Below, one piece after another: positions 12,011 through 23,108 of a DNA stretch of 64,000 bases; position 1 is the first letter of the stretch, and every line of letters starts with the position of its first letter. This DNA comes from Platynereis dumerilii (taxonomy: Eukaryota; Annelida; Polychaeta; Phyllodocida; Nereididae), in contig JAPTHN010000008.1 of NCBI GenBank assembly GCA_026936325.1, positions 14,671,759 through 14,735,758 of the forward strand. Direction: 5' to 3'. Below the pieces are notes generated by a model that made no database searches, was not told the origin of the DNA, and saw only the letters and a list, made by a program, of their open reading frames with translations. The position numbers and the translations under genes are program-made.

Positions 12011-13084
12011 ACCTAACAAGAGATGGAGACAAAAAGGTGGTCTTCTGCCTGTTGGGTCCAGCAGTCTTGCAGTTAGTAATAGGCAAAACAGTGAGGCATT
12101 AAAGATTCATGGATAACAGGCACACATGCCATCAGGGAATATCACAAATAGACTGGTGTCCTTTCTTGTCAGCTCTTCTGACTCTATCATTCCTGAAGGA
12201 TTCCTACAGGATTCGTAATATGTATATTACACTGTGTATATTTTCTTGTATATCTATAGATGTCTTTTTCTATTATATATGTATTGTCATTGTCGATTCT
12301 TACAGAAGATATATCATGATTTGTACTTTTGTAGTCGATTCCTACTGAATTCCACAAGGAAATTAACTATTAATCCACAAGAAATCCACCAGGAATTAGC
12401 AGGAATTAACAAGGAATCTTGTAATTATAATAGGAATAATAATCCACTGGGAGTCAACTATCAGCTGTTGATTCCCCTACAATACAAGAATGCATAGAGT
12501 TTGAATTTTGAAACCGCTTTCCACCAATAATTCAACTTCGAAAGTCCAGGAAATCCACGACAATTCATTGAGAATCCACTAGGAACCTGCTAGGAATTCG
12601 CCAGGAACTAGGAATTCTCACAGAAAAAGTAACAAACCAGATATAAGACAGATCACGTCAGGAATCAGCAGGGATCTGCCAGGACTGCATGAGTCCACAA
12701 GCAAATCAATGAACTAATGGACTTCGGGCTGATTCCAAGAGAATTCCTTGTCATTTCAATACATTGTCAGGACTTTACAGTCTATGGAATCTAAGGCTAT
12801 GACAACAGAGCATAGCAGAGTTGTTGCAAAACTAATTGACTGTATGAAATATATGAAGTTGATATAAGAAACAACCTTGGGATAGACATGTGTTGGATGG
12901 ATAGCAGGATAGTCAGGTGGATAGGAGACCTTGCTATTCATTGGTAGGCTATACAGCTAAAATGAAACATGTCAATGACTGTAATGGATGGGACTGATGA
13001 CAATGGCAGGAGAAACAGATAGCAGAATTACAGTAATTGATATACAATATTAGGCATTATACATGCTATATATATCATTGACTG

Positions 13085-13310
13085 TCACTGTGAATTCAGT
13101 GACAGAATTTAGTAACTCCATGGAAGTAGTGACTGGATGTAGTGAGTCTAGTGACTGGATTTAGTGTCTGGGTGTACATGTAGTGACTGAATGTAGTCAA
13201 GGTGACTGGATGTAGTGACTGGATGTAGTGACTGAATGCAGTGACCTGCTTCAATGACTGGATTTAGTTAATGGATTCATTGACTGCATTCAATGACGGG
13301 ACTCAATGAT
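13085..13310 (+). repeat. Minisatellite, GACTGGATGTAGT unit
   Basis: Around a dozen degenerate copies of a 14- to 15-base unit close to TGACTGGATGTAGTG. An adjoining open frame (13306-13581) shows no known domain. Confidence 0.8.
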
Positions 13311-13760
13311 TGGATTTCCTGGAGGAGTCATCATTTGGTCAATGGTCTTAATGCTGTTGTGTATGACTGGACGTTTTCTTAAGATTTTTGACTCTTGGTT
13401 GGTTCTATATTTCCATAAAATGCCCATTAGTCATGCCACTGTCAAGGAGAAGAGCCTTGTATGGATGTTTTCAGTCACTGCATTAGGAGAGGAAAACACA
13501 GCCCACAGAGATCACGAAGAGCAAAAAGGGAGTCTCAGAAATGCCTCCAGACTATATTTTATTTTCCTCTCAAATTTGTAGATATTAACGTAAGTAGGGG
13601 TGCCTGCCAGGCACTGCCTGGAGGACGTGTAGCCCTCAAATGGAATTCTTGGAAGGTTGTTTAATGAAATGAGATAAAGACGAGTTGACAACATGTTCAC
13701 TGCCTACTTTACTAAATTTACTGCCAGATGCATCATGGTTTATCTGCCCAGCAAAGAAAC

Positions 13761-13960
13761 GGATGGATGGCTGGATAATTGGGGCTTTACGTCCTGTATC
13801 TATGCACTTGGTAGGCTAATTAGGACAGGAGGAGGACACGGCAATGAGGCAAAGGATGATTGAAACAGCCATCCAACATAGACCAAGGTGACCCAGCAAG
13901 AGCTGGATTCAAACCATGGACCTAGCGATTGACAGCCCAGAACGCTACTATCTATCTAAT
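13761..13960 (-). mobile_element. SINE family A copy
   Basis: Tail GGATGGATGGCTGG, body GGGCTTTACGTCCTGTATC and head GCGATTGACAGCCCAGAACG on the + strand view. The extreme head gives way to a CTAT-type simple sequence near 13951. Confidence 0.82.
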
Positions 13961-14069
13961 ATGATTTAGCCATTTGAACCAATGCTATGCCATCCTTGAA
14001 GATCGTCATGACAATTATTCCGTCCTCGGCATTCCGGCTCATCTCGTGCCCCGGTCCCAGCTTTTAGGG

Positions 14070-14140
14070 TTTCACCCTCTATCTACCAGTGTATCTATCT
14101 GTCTATCTATTGGAATAATCTACCTATCTATCTATCTATT
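14070..14140. repeat. TCTA tetranucleotide-rich patch
   Basis: Degenerate CTAT/TCTG units after the SINE A copy. Confidence 0.7.
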
Positions 14141-14573
14141 TACCATGTTTACTGAATCCACGTATCTAGTTGTATGTATATGATCTTTCCATCCGCCTAA
14201 AATTCTATTTCCTTTCGACTTTGACATTTACAATGGCCCACATGATTGATTAAATTGCAGCTGAGATTATTTTAGTCAATATTGTAAATTATGTTATGGC
14301 TAAAGGCACAATGTTACAATTGAAGCTGGCAAACGGTCTAAATAATTTGCTACTTTCGCCTCAAGTCTACTTCTCCGTTTTAATTATTTTTCAAATTTTA
14401 TGGTCTACTTTCAAATTTATCACTGTAGCGTTTTTAGATTTTTAGCCGTAAGCAATCTGTAGCATTGAAATAGCAGGATACTTCCCAGTAATTTGGTAAA
14501 CATAGAAATAAATAATATTGAATAGAAGGAATCTAGAGATGACCTAGAATCTCTCTGACACTAAAATTTCTTC

Positions 14574-14775
14574 TTTGAATCATTACCTTGAATCTTTACC
14601 TCGAATCATCACCTCGAATCTTTACCTCAAATCTTTACACCAAATCTTTACCTCGAATCTTAACCTCAAATCATTACCGCAAATCATTACCACAAATCAA
14701 TACCTCGAATCTTGACCTCCAACCACTACTCGAATCTTTACCTTGAATATTTACCTAGCAATCTTTTAGCTTGAA
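14574..14775 (+). repeat. Minisatellite, AATCTTTACCTCG unit
   Basis: About 13 degenerate copies of a 15-base unit such as TTACCTCGAATC with spacing near 15 bases. Confidence 0.85.
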
Positions 14776-14954
14776 TCTTTCCCAGCAGCACAGCACAGCG
14801 TAGGAGATTCGCTTGGCAGAAACTGCATGCGGAAACCGGGGACTCAGGTGTCGGTCCATCTTGGGTTAATTATGACTGATGTTAAGCGATTGACCGCTCG
14901 CCTCCCGACTGCTTCGACTTGACTTACGAGGGCTCAATGGGACGACGAAGCAGA

Positions 14955-15230
14955 CGACAAGTCTATTAGGTTGTTCACAGTACACACTTTGAGTTATAAC
15001 CACGTCTCGTTTCTGCTTGTACATGTAACTCTGCTCGTAACAGGAATATTTCATGAGCTTCTCTTGTTCTTGAGCATGCAGATTGGATTATCGTAAATTG
15101 ACGTAAAACGAGGATTGTTGGAAGGACATCGATTTCAGATGTTCGAACATCGAAGTGTTCTGCGATTTTCTATGATTTTCATCGGGTTTTCCTTAAGATT
15201 GTCCTCCCGTCCTAGGTTTGACTCCAGTCC
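14955..15230 (+). repeat. Direct duplication, left copy
   Basis: Starts at TCTATTAGGTTGTTCACAGT and includes AACTCTGCTCGTAACAGG, GAAGGACATCGATTTCAGA and a closing GTCCTCC. It is about 90% like the right copy by eye. Confidence 0.85.
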
Positions 15231-15265
15231 AGGCTAGCTTATGGCTTTACATGCTTTATGCCCAT

Positions 15266-15545
15266 TCTATTAGGTTGTTTGCAGTACTACACACTATTAG
15301 GTTGTTTGAAGTACACACTTTGAGTTATAACCACGTCTTGTTTCTGCTTTTACATGTAACTCTGCTCGTAACAGGAATATTTCATGAGCTTCTCTTGTTC
15401 TTGCGCATGCAGATTGGATTATCGCAAAACAAGAATTGTTGGAAGGACATCGATTTCAGACATTCGAAGCATTTAGCGATTTTCTAGGATTTTCGTCGGG
15501 TTTACCTTGCATTGTCCTCCGGCATTGGGTTTGATTCCTGGCCAG
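15266..15545 (+). repeat. Direct duplication, right copy
   Basis: Repeats the left copy about 300 bases downstream, with its first 40 bases locally doubled again (TATTAGGTTGTTTG twice). No coding signal in either copy. Confidence 0.85.
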
Positions 15546-15611
15546 CTTAAGGTCTCATGCAATTTGTGTGGTTTTGCCATTACCACACCAAACAACTATT
15601 TCGGAGGAAAA

Positions 15612-15680
15612 TACTAAACCTCCTGTATATTTGCACTGATTATACTAAATAGGCCAGGCAGGGACCACAGTAAATGATAA
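15612..15680 (-). mobile_element. SINE family B, short fragment
   Basis: CCTCCTGTATATTTGCACTG and GGCCAGGCAGGGACCACAG resemble the tail-side part of SINE B at 537-752. Confidence 0.45.
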
Positions 15681-16794
15681 TCAAGATTTTATCATCAATT
15701 TGACTGCTTCATCCAATAATCTCTAGCATGTCAACATTTCTAAGCCATTTTGTCAATTTTCATATCCTGATAGATAAAATATCCACAATGCCATACAGCA
15801 TAGAAGTATGAAGCAGTATTCATGCCACTATAACAAAGCTTAGCCATGTTAACAGTAAACATTCAAATGTAATATTGAAAGCTCTAAATGGATAATGACA
15901 TCAAGATTATATCATTGACTGCTCATCTCTAGCATGTCTAGTGTCAAGATAACTTTCATGAGAACAAGTCCAATTCCATTTAATGATAAATACTTCAATT
16001 CTACAACTCTTCATCTCTCAATGTGCCCAACACACTTTTATAACATCAATCACTTCTACTTTTGATTAAATGTTATCAAATTCAGACGTCGTCAGCACCA
16101 TTAATGATTAGAAAACTGCACCTTACAGGTAGCTGCTGTAAAGTGTCATATTACTAAAAGGCATAACTAAAAATATATTCTGTAATTTCCATTTCTGCTC
16201 ATATATCAATCTATGCCTGCAGCTTCTTTGTGAACCACAGCCTCCAAAATAGAAATAATTTTCTGCTTGAAGCAGCAGTAATAGGTATTATAATCTGGAG
16301 GTGGAATAAAACATCATTTCATGTATTGCATCCATAGATCTAAGAGGATGGGAATAATACCATCCACAGTGAAACTCCCATTTCTATCACATTTTGTTCT
16401 GCATGGTCAGGGAAAGTAATATAATGTTGCCACTACATCATACTTAATTATCTATACTCATAAATACACAATACAATTACCATGGGCATCAATTAAGCAT
16501 GTTGTATTGCAATGCACTCAATTTAAAACCTTGCTTAATGTTTATTCAAATTTATGTCATATATTGAACCGACACATTCAGATAAACTGTTCAAATTCAA
16601 ACACCGTTGTTGTCTGCATGCATGTACATGACTTATCCTTTATCTCTTCTTCATTTATAAATAAAATTGTAAAAATCCACATGAAATCGATTCACTGAGA
16701 CTTGATTATTCAACAAGCTCAGTTTGCAGTTGTAAAATGGCAGTTGGATCCAAAACATCGGTACCAATTCGAAGATACACAGCAAATTTGCGTC
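15681..16794. other. Intronic stretch without recognised gene
   Basis: AT-rich sequence with weak internal similarity (two TAATGATAATCAAG/ATCATTGACTG-like passages near 15670 and 15890). No exon recognised. Confidence 0.45.
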
Positions 16795-16989
16795 AACAAT
16801 TAACTCAGTGTGATGAATTTACCTTCAGGAGATTTGATGAAAGTTTTCAAATATCACACACAATCACTGTCGAAGACGATTCGAGGTCGTCGAAATATTT
16901 GAAAACTTTCGTCAAATCTCCTGAAGGTAAATTCATCACACTAATGAATCCGGAGATCGAGAATCTACATTCAAGAAACAATTAACTCA
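16795..16989. repeat. 13-bp direct repeats flanking the hairpin insertion
   Basis: The 13-mer AACAATTAACTCA occurs at 16795-16807 and again at 16977-16989, bracketing the hairpin and a 34-base tail. This looks like a target-site duplication around a 169-base insertion. The right copy ends only 24 bases from the CASK splice donor. Confidence 0.75.
16807..16942. repeat. Long near-perfect hairpin beside the CASK donor
   Basis: The arms 16807-16854 and 16895-16942 are reverse complements over 48 bases with one mismatch, separated by 40 bases. The hairpin ends 71 bases from the CASK exon donor, inside the intron. An open frame on the + strand (16737-16985) only reads through this palindrome and shows no known domain. 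The structure could fold strongly in the CASK pre-mRNA. Confidence 0.9.
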
Positions 16990-17013
16990 AAACAGAAATA
17001 TATGAACGCTTAC

Positions 17014-17126
17014 CTTCTGTACTTAAACCCGGACTGGATGTGAACTTGGCGACGTCCACTATTTTGACAGCAAATTGCTGCGCGCTTTCTCTGTGAAGAC
17101 ATCGGCGGACAACACTGAACGGCCCT
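17014..17126 (-). CDS. CASK: CASK internal exon (pseudokinase domain, glycine-loop to start of helix C)
   Basis: This is one internal exon of the MAGUK scaffold CASK, which works at cell junctions and synapses beside the membrane. On the minus strand a pyrimidine-rich acceptor ending TTTGCAG precedes 17126, and a donor AG|GTAAGC follows 17014. Read from 17125 the exon is open with no stop and gives [17 protein letters not shown] followed by [19 protein letters not shown]. These residues match the CASK kinase domain: the end of the glycine-rich loop, strands beta2 and beta3, and the ATP-contacting lysine of AVK. The stretch [11 protein letters not shown] is characteristic of CASK and absent from CaMKII. 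The first base completes a codon begun in the upstream exon (lysine of the GKG loop), and the last G starts the next codon, expected to be aspartate of DLKRE. The previous and next exons are not visible in the window, so the gene is partial. The family is known as an atypical kinase with a degenerate metal-binding site, but that part lies outside this exon. Confidence 0.93.
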
Positions 17127-17610
17127 CTGCAAAGAGAAATAATTAAGAGACTGTAAGTTTAGTTTAAAGATCGAAGTTTAGTTTACAGATAATATATATG
17201 GAAATCTGCACCCCCATGAAAGACCGCTTCACGACCACAGAAGGGGGGGTCTTATAACATAGGAACCACTGTATATGGAAATTACGGATATTGTGTTCGG
17301 TTGTTGCATGATGTGGTTATTGTTTCATGATGACTTTTAATGGGATACAACATTGTACAAATAGCTAAATATTTCAACATTTTGGTCTTGAGGCCAAAGA
17401 CCAGATAAGCTAAAAATGCCACTTTCCCATCGTCACAAGTAACTTCACGAGTCAACTTCAGTTGTAATTTGGCAAAAATGTTCACATTCTGACTTATTGA
17501 TCAATGCCAGAAGAGGAGACTGCTGAACATTAACGCAAAATTTAACCCAACCAATAAAGCATTACATAAGCCTCAGTAGAATCATGTAATCTAAACAAAA
17601 TCTCAAACAC

Positions 17611-17845
17611 AAAATTGCAAAAATCATCAACTATATCATGTCAATAGGAACAGTAAAGAATCATTCTGCTGATGATAAGAAACAGCGGATCCAGAAAGAT
17701 GCTGCAAGATCAATTATATTGTGTGTAAGGCTAGATTGCAGTATCATATATCAGGCATATAAGAGTCATATAAAGTGCAAACAGCCTGAATCTAATGATC
17801 ATTGATTTTTGCACTTCCAGCACAGCATGCTCAGCGTGGGGAAGA
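17611..17845 (+). repeat. Dispersed 240-bp repeat, copy 1
   Basis: Nearly identical to 22870-23108, including AACAGCGGATCCAGAAAG and CAGGCATATAAGAGTC. Shorter and more diverged relatives of its right half lie near 18140-18210 and 18540-18570. No inverted ends or tRNA head, and the frames are not recognisable. Confidence 0.85.
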
Positions 17846-18129
17846 TACAAAACTCTCCTCATGCTTATGTGTGATGCTAGATTTCCTGTTACTGTTAGCT
17901 CACTATAAAGCATTGTTACATCTCAAAGACTATTGCAAGTATCGCCACTATTGGGCTATTGACAGAGTCAGAATATTGACTACGGGTGCCATCAGTATAA
18001 AGCCAGCGGCAACGAAAAATCACATCAAACTTTCGGAACAAAAAGGGAAGAATTCTCATAAACGATAAAACACGGACGATATCAAACATTTTGAAGTGGC
18101 ATAGTGCAGAAGACTTATAGCATCAATAT

Positions 18130-18860
18130 GGTAAGATCTCATTGTTATATAGAGTCAAACGCAGTGCGAACAGCTTGAATGTAATGACCATTGATTTTTC
18201 ATTACGGACCCCGAACACTGGCGAACAGCTGAAGCTGTTGGAAAATGGGACAATCTTGAATCTTCGCGATGCAATCTCAGTGGAACAATCTCGTTAAACC
18301 AATTCATGAATATTCATGAAGTAAATTCCAAAGAGGACATAAAAAGATTCTACAAAAATTCCAAATATAAACCACCAAAATGTGGAAACAATATCACAAA
18401 AAATTATTAAATCTTTTCAAGGAATAGACAGTACGTAACTGAAAAGTGAACGAAGGAAATTGAAAGAGAGGCGCGACGCAAGATCCTGAAGTCATCCATA
18501 GACATAATAGAGGTATTGGCAGATTAGGGATATGTAAATTGCAAAATGTAAACAGCTTGAACCTATAAACAAATTAAACATCCATTGCAGACTTTTGCCC
18601 TGCCCTTCTACAATGCTCTTATCATGCTGATTGCTCTTGAACTAAAAACCAAACTGTTGAAGAACAATATTAGTACCAAAAATCGCAGCGACACAATCTA
18701 GTTCAACTCATTCATGAATACTCATGACATACGTTCTAAAAAGAACACAAATGATTCCAAAGAGATTCTGCATAGATGATACATGAATCATAAATGCAAA
18801 ACTTAACCCATAAAGCATTAAACTTTGGAAAAACACTGAAGGGTACATAATTCATTAGTC
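18130..18860 (+). repeat. Diverged relatives of the dispersed repeat
   Basis: Two passages repeat the order: AACAGCTTGAA word, ATTGATTTTT-like or TGCAGACTTTTG word, TTCATGAATA-TTCATGA pair, and a TTCCAAAGAG-A-AAAGATTC word. The order also follows copy 2 near 23130-23480. This suggests an old tandemly expanded unit of roughly 450-500 bases. Confidence 0.5.
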
Positions 18861-19460
18861 ATAGATCAACATCAGACAAAACATGCTGATGAGATTCAGA
18901 CATTGGCTAATGAAGCATGGCACAAGAGGAACTCCATCATATGTATATTCTGTACAGATTACACCAGCTGAGCCTAAGAAATAGCTCGACTTGAGTCTAA
19001 AGGTCGTTATAAGGAAGATTGAATTTGTATTTTGGCTCTAAAACTGCAGAAAAACAAAATAACATGTCAGAGACATCGCAACGTTTTGTAAAATCTTATC
19101 AACATTTTCGAATGCTATCATTCAGACTTTTTTCTTTATCAGTCTTGATTGTCAAGGATATTTCCAAAATAATATAAAGGTTCTACATTATACACCCTCT
19201 GTAAAATCATGAAATCTAAACAAAATCTCAAACAAACAAGAATCCAAGGATTCAATAGTTGGACTCAGCCCACAGCTTTGTCAGGCACCAGAATAAATAT
19301 ATCTGATATTTCCACCTCTAATTAAGGTGGGAGGGGTGTCTTATGACGTTTTTCTTTAATTTTTACCTTGAAAGACAAAACTAGTACCCCCATTGGGCCT
19401 AACTCCCAACCCCAGGGACTGTCATAAATTGTGAACAGTCCCTCATATGGAAGCATAATT
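18861..19460. other. Intronic stretch without recognised gene
   Basis: AT-rich sequence, no supported feature. Confidence 0.45.
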
Positions 19461-20575
19461 GTGGGTAATATTTTCAAATGGACTTTTGGAAGGATACAAC
19501 TTGATCATTCAAAAGCAACAAATCTAGAATTCGAGACAAGTATTAAATGGAGGAGTGAAATGTTATACAGGCAACAAAAATAAAATGTTTCAATAGGCCT
19601 ATAGACATCTTTTTGTTTGTGATATTGGGTGTCTGTTTATTAGCCAATAGTGTAGGACCATAGTACCTAAACACATGAAAAAAAAAACTCTACTAGACTG
19701 ACTACTTCGCATGTTAAACAACAGCTTCAAAAACATATGGCCCAACATTATAGCTCACAGAAATGCCAATGGTATGAAACCGTATGATAAAGGCAATATT
19801 TTACTACGGAAGTTTTTCATGTGTGGCACGTATAGTATACTATATATTAAATGTTATTGTGCAGTGCACAGGTCTATGTATCATGCCCACTTGCAGTGGA
19901 ATTATAAATTGGTTTCAATTAAACGGCACAACCAGACTAGGTTCACATAGATGTAAAAGGCTAGGCTACGAGCTGTGGGCCGGGAACAAGAAATTTATAT
20001 ATTTTCCCTCAATATTTCATTTCTTTGCTCAGAAACCATCTATTCACCCACAGCCCACCCAGCAAACAGACAACTGTTAACCCTAAATTGATACGTAGCC
20101 CATATTTCCCTCCAAAAGCATGCATGCATGAGCATACTGCCATAGGCCTTTGGGTGAGCGGGGGGGGGGGCAATAACTGATCCGGATATAACCACCCCCC
20201 TGCTGGACAATTTTTGTTGCAGTAGGCCCTGTAGGCCTATTGTTTTTATTGGCTCACTCAAGTAACATACACACACACCATTAGCTACCATTTCTTCTGG
20301 GGGGTGGGGGAACTGCCCGCATGTTGGTGAAACTATCCAGGACCCTGATTGCAAATAACCAGAAAATAAGTTAATTAGGCCAACAGTTACTGATAAAATA
20401 TTTTGATTTTAGAAGAGGCCTATATATAGATTTTTGCTTAGTAATAACTCTTGGAGGTGGGGAGGGGGTTAGGAGTTGGCATGGCATAGGCCCATAGATT
20501 TTTGTTATAAATTACAGACACACACAAGTGTGTGTCCATAATGTATAACAAAAATATGTGTGCTTTAGTGCTTAT
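19461..20575 (+). repeat. 1.1-kb tandem duplication, left copy
   Basis: Runs from GTGGGTAATATTTTCAAATG to GTGCTTTAGTGCTTAT and is followed directly by a nearly identical copy. Differences are few: small indels near the start and in the G and C runs near 20160-20205, plus a few substitutions. Identical open frames in both copies (19711-19950 and 20827-21066) simply follow from the duplication. Confidence 0.95.
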
Positions 20576-21688
20576 GTGGGTAATATTTTCAAATGGACTT
20601 TTGGAAGGATACAACTTGAGAACATTCAAAAGCAACAAATCTAGAATTCGAGACAAGTATTAAATGGAGGAGTGAAATGTTATACAGGCAACAAAAATAA
20701 AATGTTTCAATAGGCCTATAGACATCTTTATGTTTGTGATATTGGGTGTCTGTTTATTAGCCAATAGTGTAGGACCATAGTACCTAAACACATGAAAAAA
20801 AAACTCTACTAGACTGACTACTTCGCATGTTAAACAACAGCTTCAAAAACATATGGCCCAACATTATAGCTCACAGAAATGCCAATGGTATGAAACCGTA
20901 TGATAAAGGCAATATTTTACTACGGAAGTTTTTCATGTGTGGCACGTATAGTATACTATATATTAAATGTTATTGTGCAGTGCACAGGTCTATGTATCAT
21001 GCCCACTTGCAGTGGAATTATAAATTGGTTTCAATTAAACGGCACAACCAGACTAGGTTCACATAGATGTAAAAGGCTAGGCTACGAGCTGTGGGCCGGG
21101 AACAAGAAATTTATATATTTTCCCTCAATATTTCATTTCTTTGCTCAGAAACCATCTATTCACCCACAGCCCACCCAGCAAACAGACAACTGTTAACCCT
21201 AAATTGATACGTAGCCCATATTTCCCTCCAAAAGCATGCATGCATGAGCATACTGCCATAGGCCTTTGGGTGAGCGGGGGGGGGGGGCAATAACTGATCC
21301 GGATATAACCACCCCCTGGACAATTTTTGTTGCAGTAGGCATTGTAGGCCTATTGTTTTTATTGGCTCACTCAAGTAACATACACACACACCATTAGCTA
21401 CCATTTCTTCTGGGGGGTGGGGGAACTGCCCGCATGTTGGTGAAACTATCCAGGACCCTGATTGCAAATAACCAGAAAATAAGTTAATTAGGCCAACAGT
21501 TACTGATAAAATATTTTGATTTTAGAAGAGGCCTATATATAGATTTTTGCTTAGTAATAACTCTTGGAGGTGGGGAGGGGGTTAGGAGTTGGCATGGCAT
21601 AGGCCCATAGATTTTTGTTATAAATTACAGACACACACAAGTGTGTGTCTATAATGTATAACAAAAATATGTGTGCTTTAGTGCTTAT
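20576..21688 (+). repeat. 1.1-kb tandem duplication, right copy
   Basis: Second copy of the unit. The junction shares TGTG with both outer boundaries, consistent with microhomology-mediated duplication. The very high similarity implies a young event, or two alleles wrongly joined in the assembly. Confidence 0.95.
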
Positions 21689-21734
21689 GTGACTATGTCA
21701 AATAACCCCCTCCCCACCACCAAGAGTTACTATT
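21552..21734. repeat. Imperfect long palindrome at the duplication end
   Basis: Outer arms 21552-21584 and 21703-21734 are near-perfect complements (CTCTTGGAGGTGGGGAGGG against its complement). Inner arms 21607-21638 and 21641-21672 pair around ACACACAC/GTGTGTGT. The duplication boundary at 21688 falls within the right half. The left copy retains only the left half plus the inner hairpin (20438-20560). It could be a foldback MITE. Confidence 0.8.
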
Positions 21735-22869
21735 ACAGTAGGCCTACTATTCTCTAGAGAACCAAAATTAATATTGTCTGCTTAGCAATGAATCTCCCTG
21801 ACCATTGTCTACTCAGCAATTAAATGACATGAAAAAAGCAAGAATCCTATGCCCCCACCCTAAAATTTCTTAATTTTAGTTTTGTGCCCCCTTTCCCCAA
21901 TCTTGCTCAGGAGAGAGTGACTCACTCGCTAGTGCCACTGTTGAGACCCCCACCCCCCTGACCCCGACTGAGATCTGCCCCTGTCAAGCTGCTTACCAGA
22001 ATGTAAGCTTGACTATCATTGGTTCATAGAGTCACATGATGGCTTCTGGCCAATCACAGACCACCTTTCAGCTGTCACACAGCATTTCATGAGTGATGCA
22101 CCACATTCAGAAGTCTCTGTAAATACAGTCCAATTGTGGAGTTTAAATGCCTAAACTTGTCACTTGGATGGTTAATTCACAAAATAAAGATGCATGGTTT
22201 GAATTGAAGCTATGTTGCTGCATGTGACTCTGATGTTTGGCCGAAAAACGATTGTCAAAGGTGAGCATGCATGTTGGCTGGGTCATGATGTCATGTTCAT
22301 TGATGAAGTGACAATGTTGTTGATACCCATCGTTTTTGGCCATGAGGACAGCTCAAAACGAATTGAGAAACATCAGCTATTGTCCCAAATCATGACCAAA
22401 ACGTTTAAGAACAAATGTGACCATGCCATTGGTGCCAAAGTTGTCTGAAAACGCCACAAATGATGGATCTCAAGCAACAAAATTTTGCTTGTCTCAAAGA
22501 CTGACATAGTTGGCATTCACCAATCACAAGGCATGAGAGAACAAGTATCTGTGTCCACTTCTCTGATTGGTCAATAATTTTCGCGCCAATTTGTGGCATG
22601 CCCATATATGGCACGGCCAGTTTATTCACAATAACGAAAAAAATCAGTTTCTGACCCAATAATGATGTATTAACTGTGCTTTTCGAAGCTGTACAGCTGA
22701 AAATGCCATTATATTGTGCTTGCTTTATTGCAGGGAATTCCTGACAGAATGTATTTGCCAAATTTGCCAAAAAACTGGTTTGGAAAACTGAATATTCATG
22801 ATATTTCTCTTAATATTCATGAGCTTCCAACTATAACATAAGTTGGCCCAGCGAGAGCTGGTCCAACTA
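21735..22869. other. Intronic stretch without recognised gene
   Basis: Contains a short hairpin at 22842-22867 (GTTGGCCCAGC paired with GCTGGTCCAAC) and a GATCTGCCCCTG word at 21974 that resembles a MITE end. A minus-strand frame at 22405-22770 has no known domain. Confidence 0.4.
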
Positions 22870-23108
22870 AAAATTGCAAAAATCATCAACTATATCACAT
22901 CAATAGGAACAGTAAAGAATCGTTCTGCTGATGATGATAAGAAACAGCGGATCCAGAAAGACGCTGCAAGATCAATTATATTGTGTGTAAGGCTAGATTG
23001 CAGTATCATATATCAGGCATATAAGAGTCATATAAAGTGCAAACAGCCTGAATCTAATGATCATTGATTTTTGCACTTCCAGCACAGCATGCTCAGTGTG
23101 GTGTGGGG
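22870..23108 (+). repeat. Dispersed 240-bp repeat, copy 2
   Basis: Matches 17611-17845 with only a few differences, including an extra GAT in a GATGAT run. Confidence 0.85.

Larger units (their letters stand above)
1..17013 (-). other. CASK: CASK intron 3' of the kinase-loop exon (partial)
   Basis: This is the stretch downstream of the CASK donor on the minus strand. No sequence matching the expected next exon (DLKREASICHML and beyond) was found by eye, so it is probably all intron. It holds SINE copies, the 3.7-kb TTAA transposon, minisatellites, a 300-bp duplication and the hairpin near the donor, listed separately. Inference: the intron continues past position 1. Confidence 0.6.

Noticed and set aside
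16737-16985. 82-residue + strand frame beginning MAVGSKTSVPIRR
   Set aside because: Most of it is the palindrome read through both arms, with no known domain.
19711-21196. Identical 79- and 98-residue frames in two copies, looking like a duplicated gene pair
   Set aside because: They lie in the 1.1-kb tandem duplication, overlap each other in different frames and resemble no protein.
21944-21990. MITE end at GATCTGCCCCTG
   Set aside because: No partner end or target duplication was seen.
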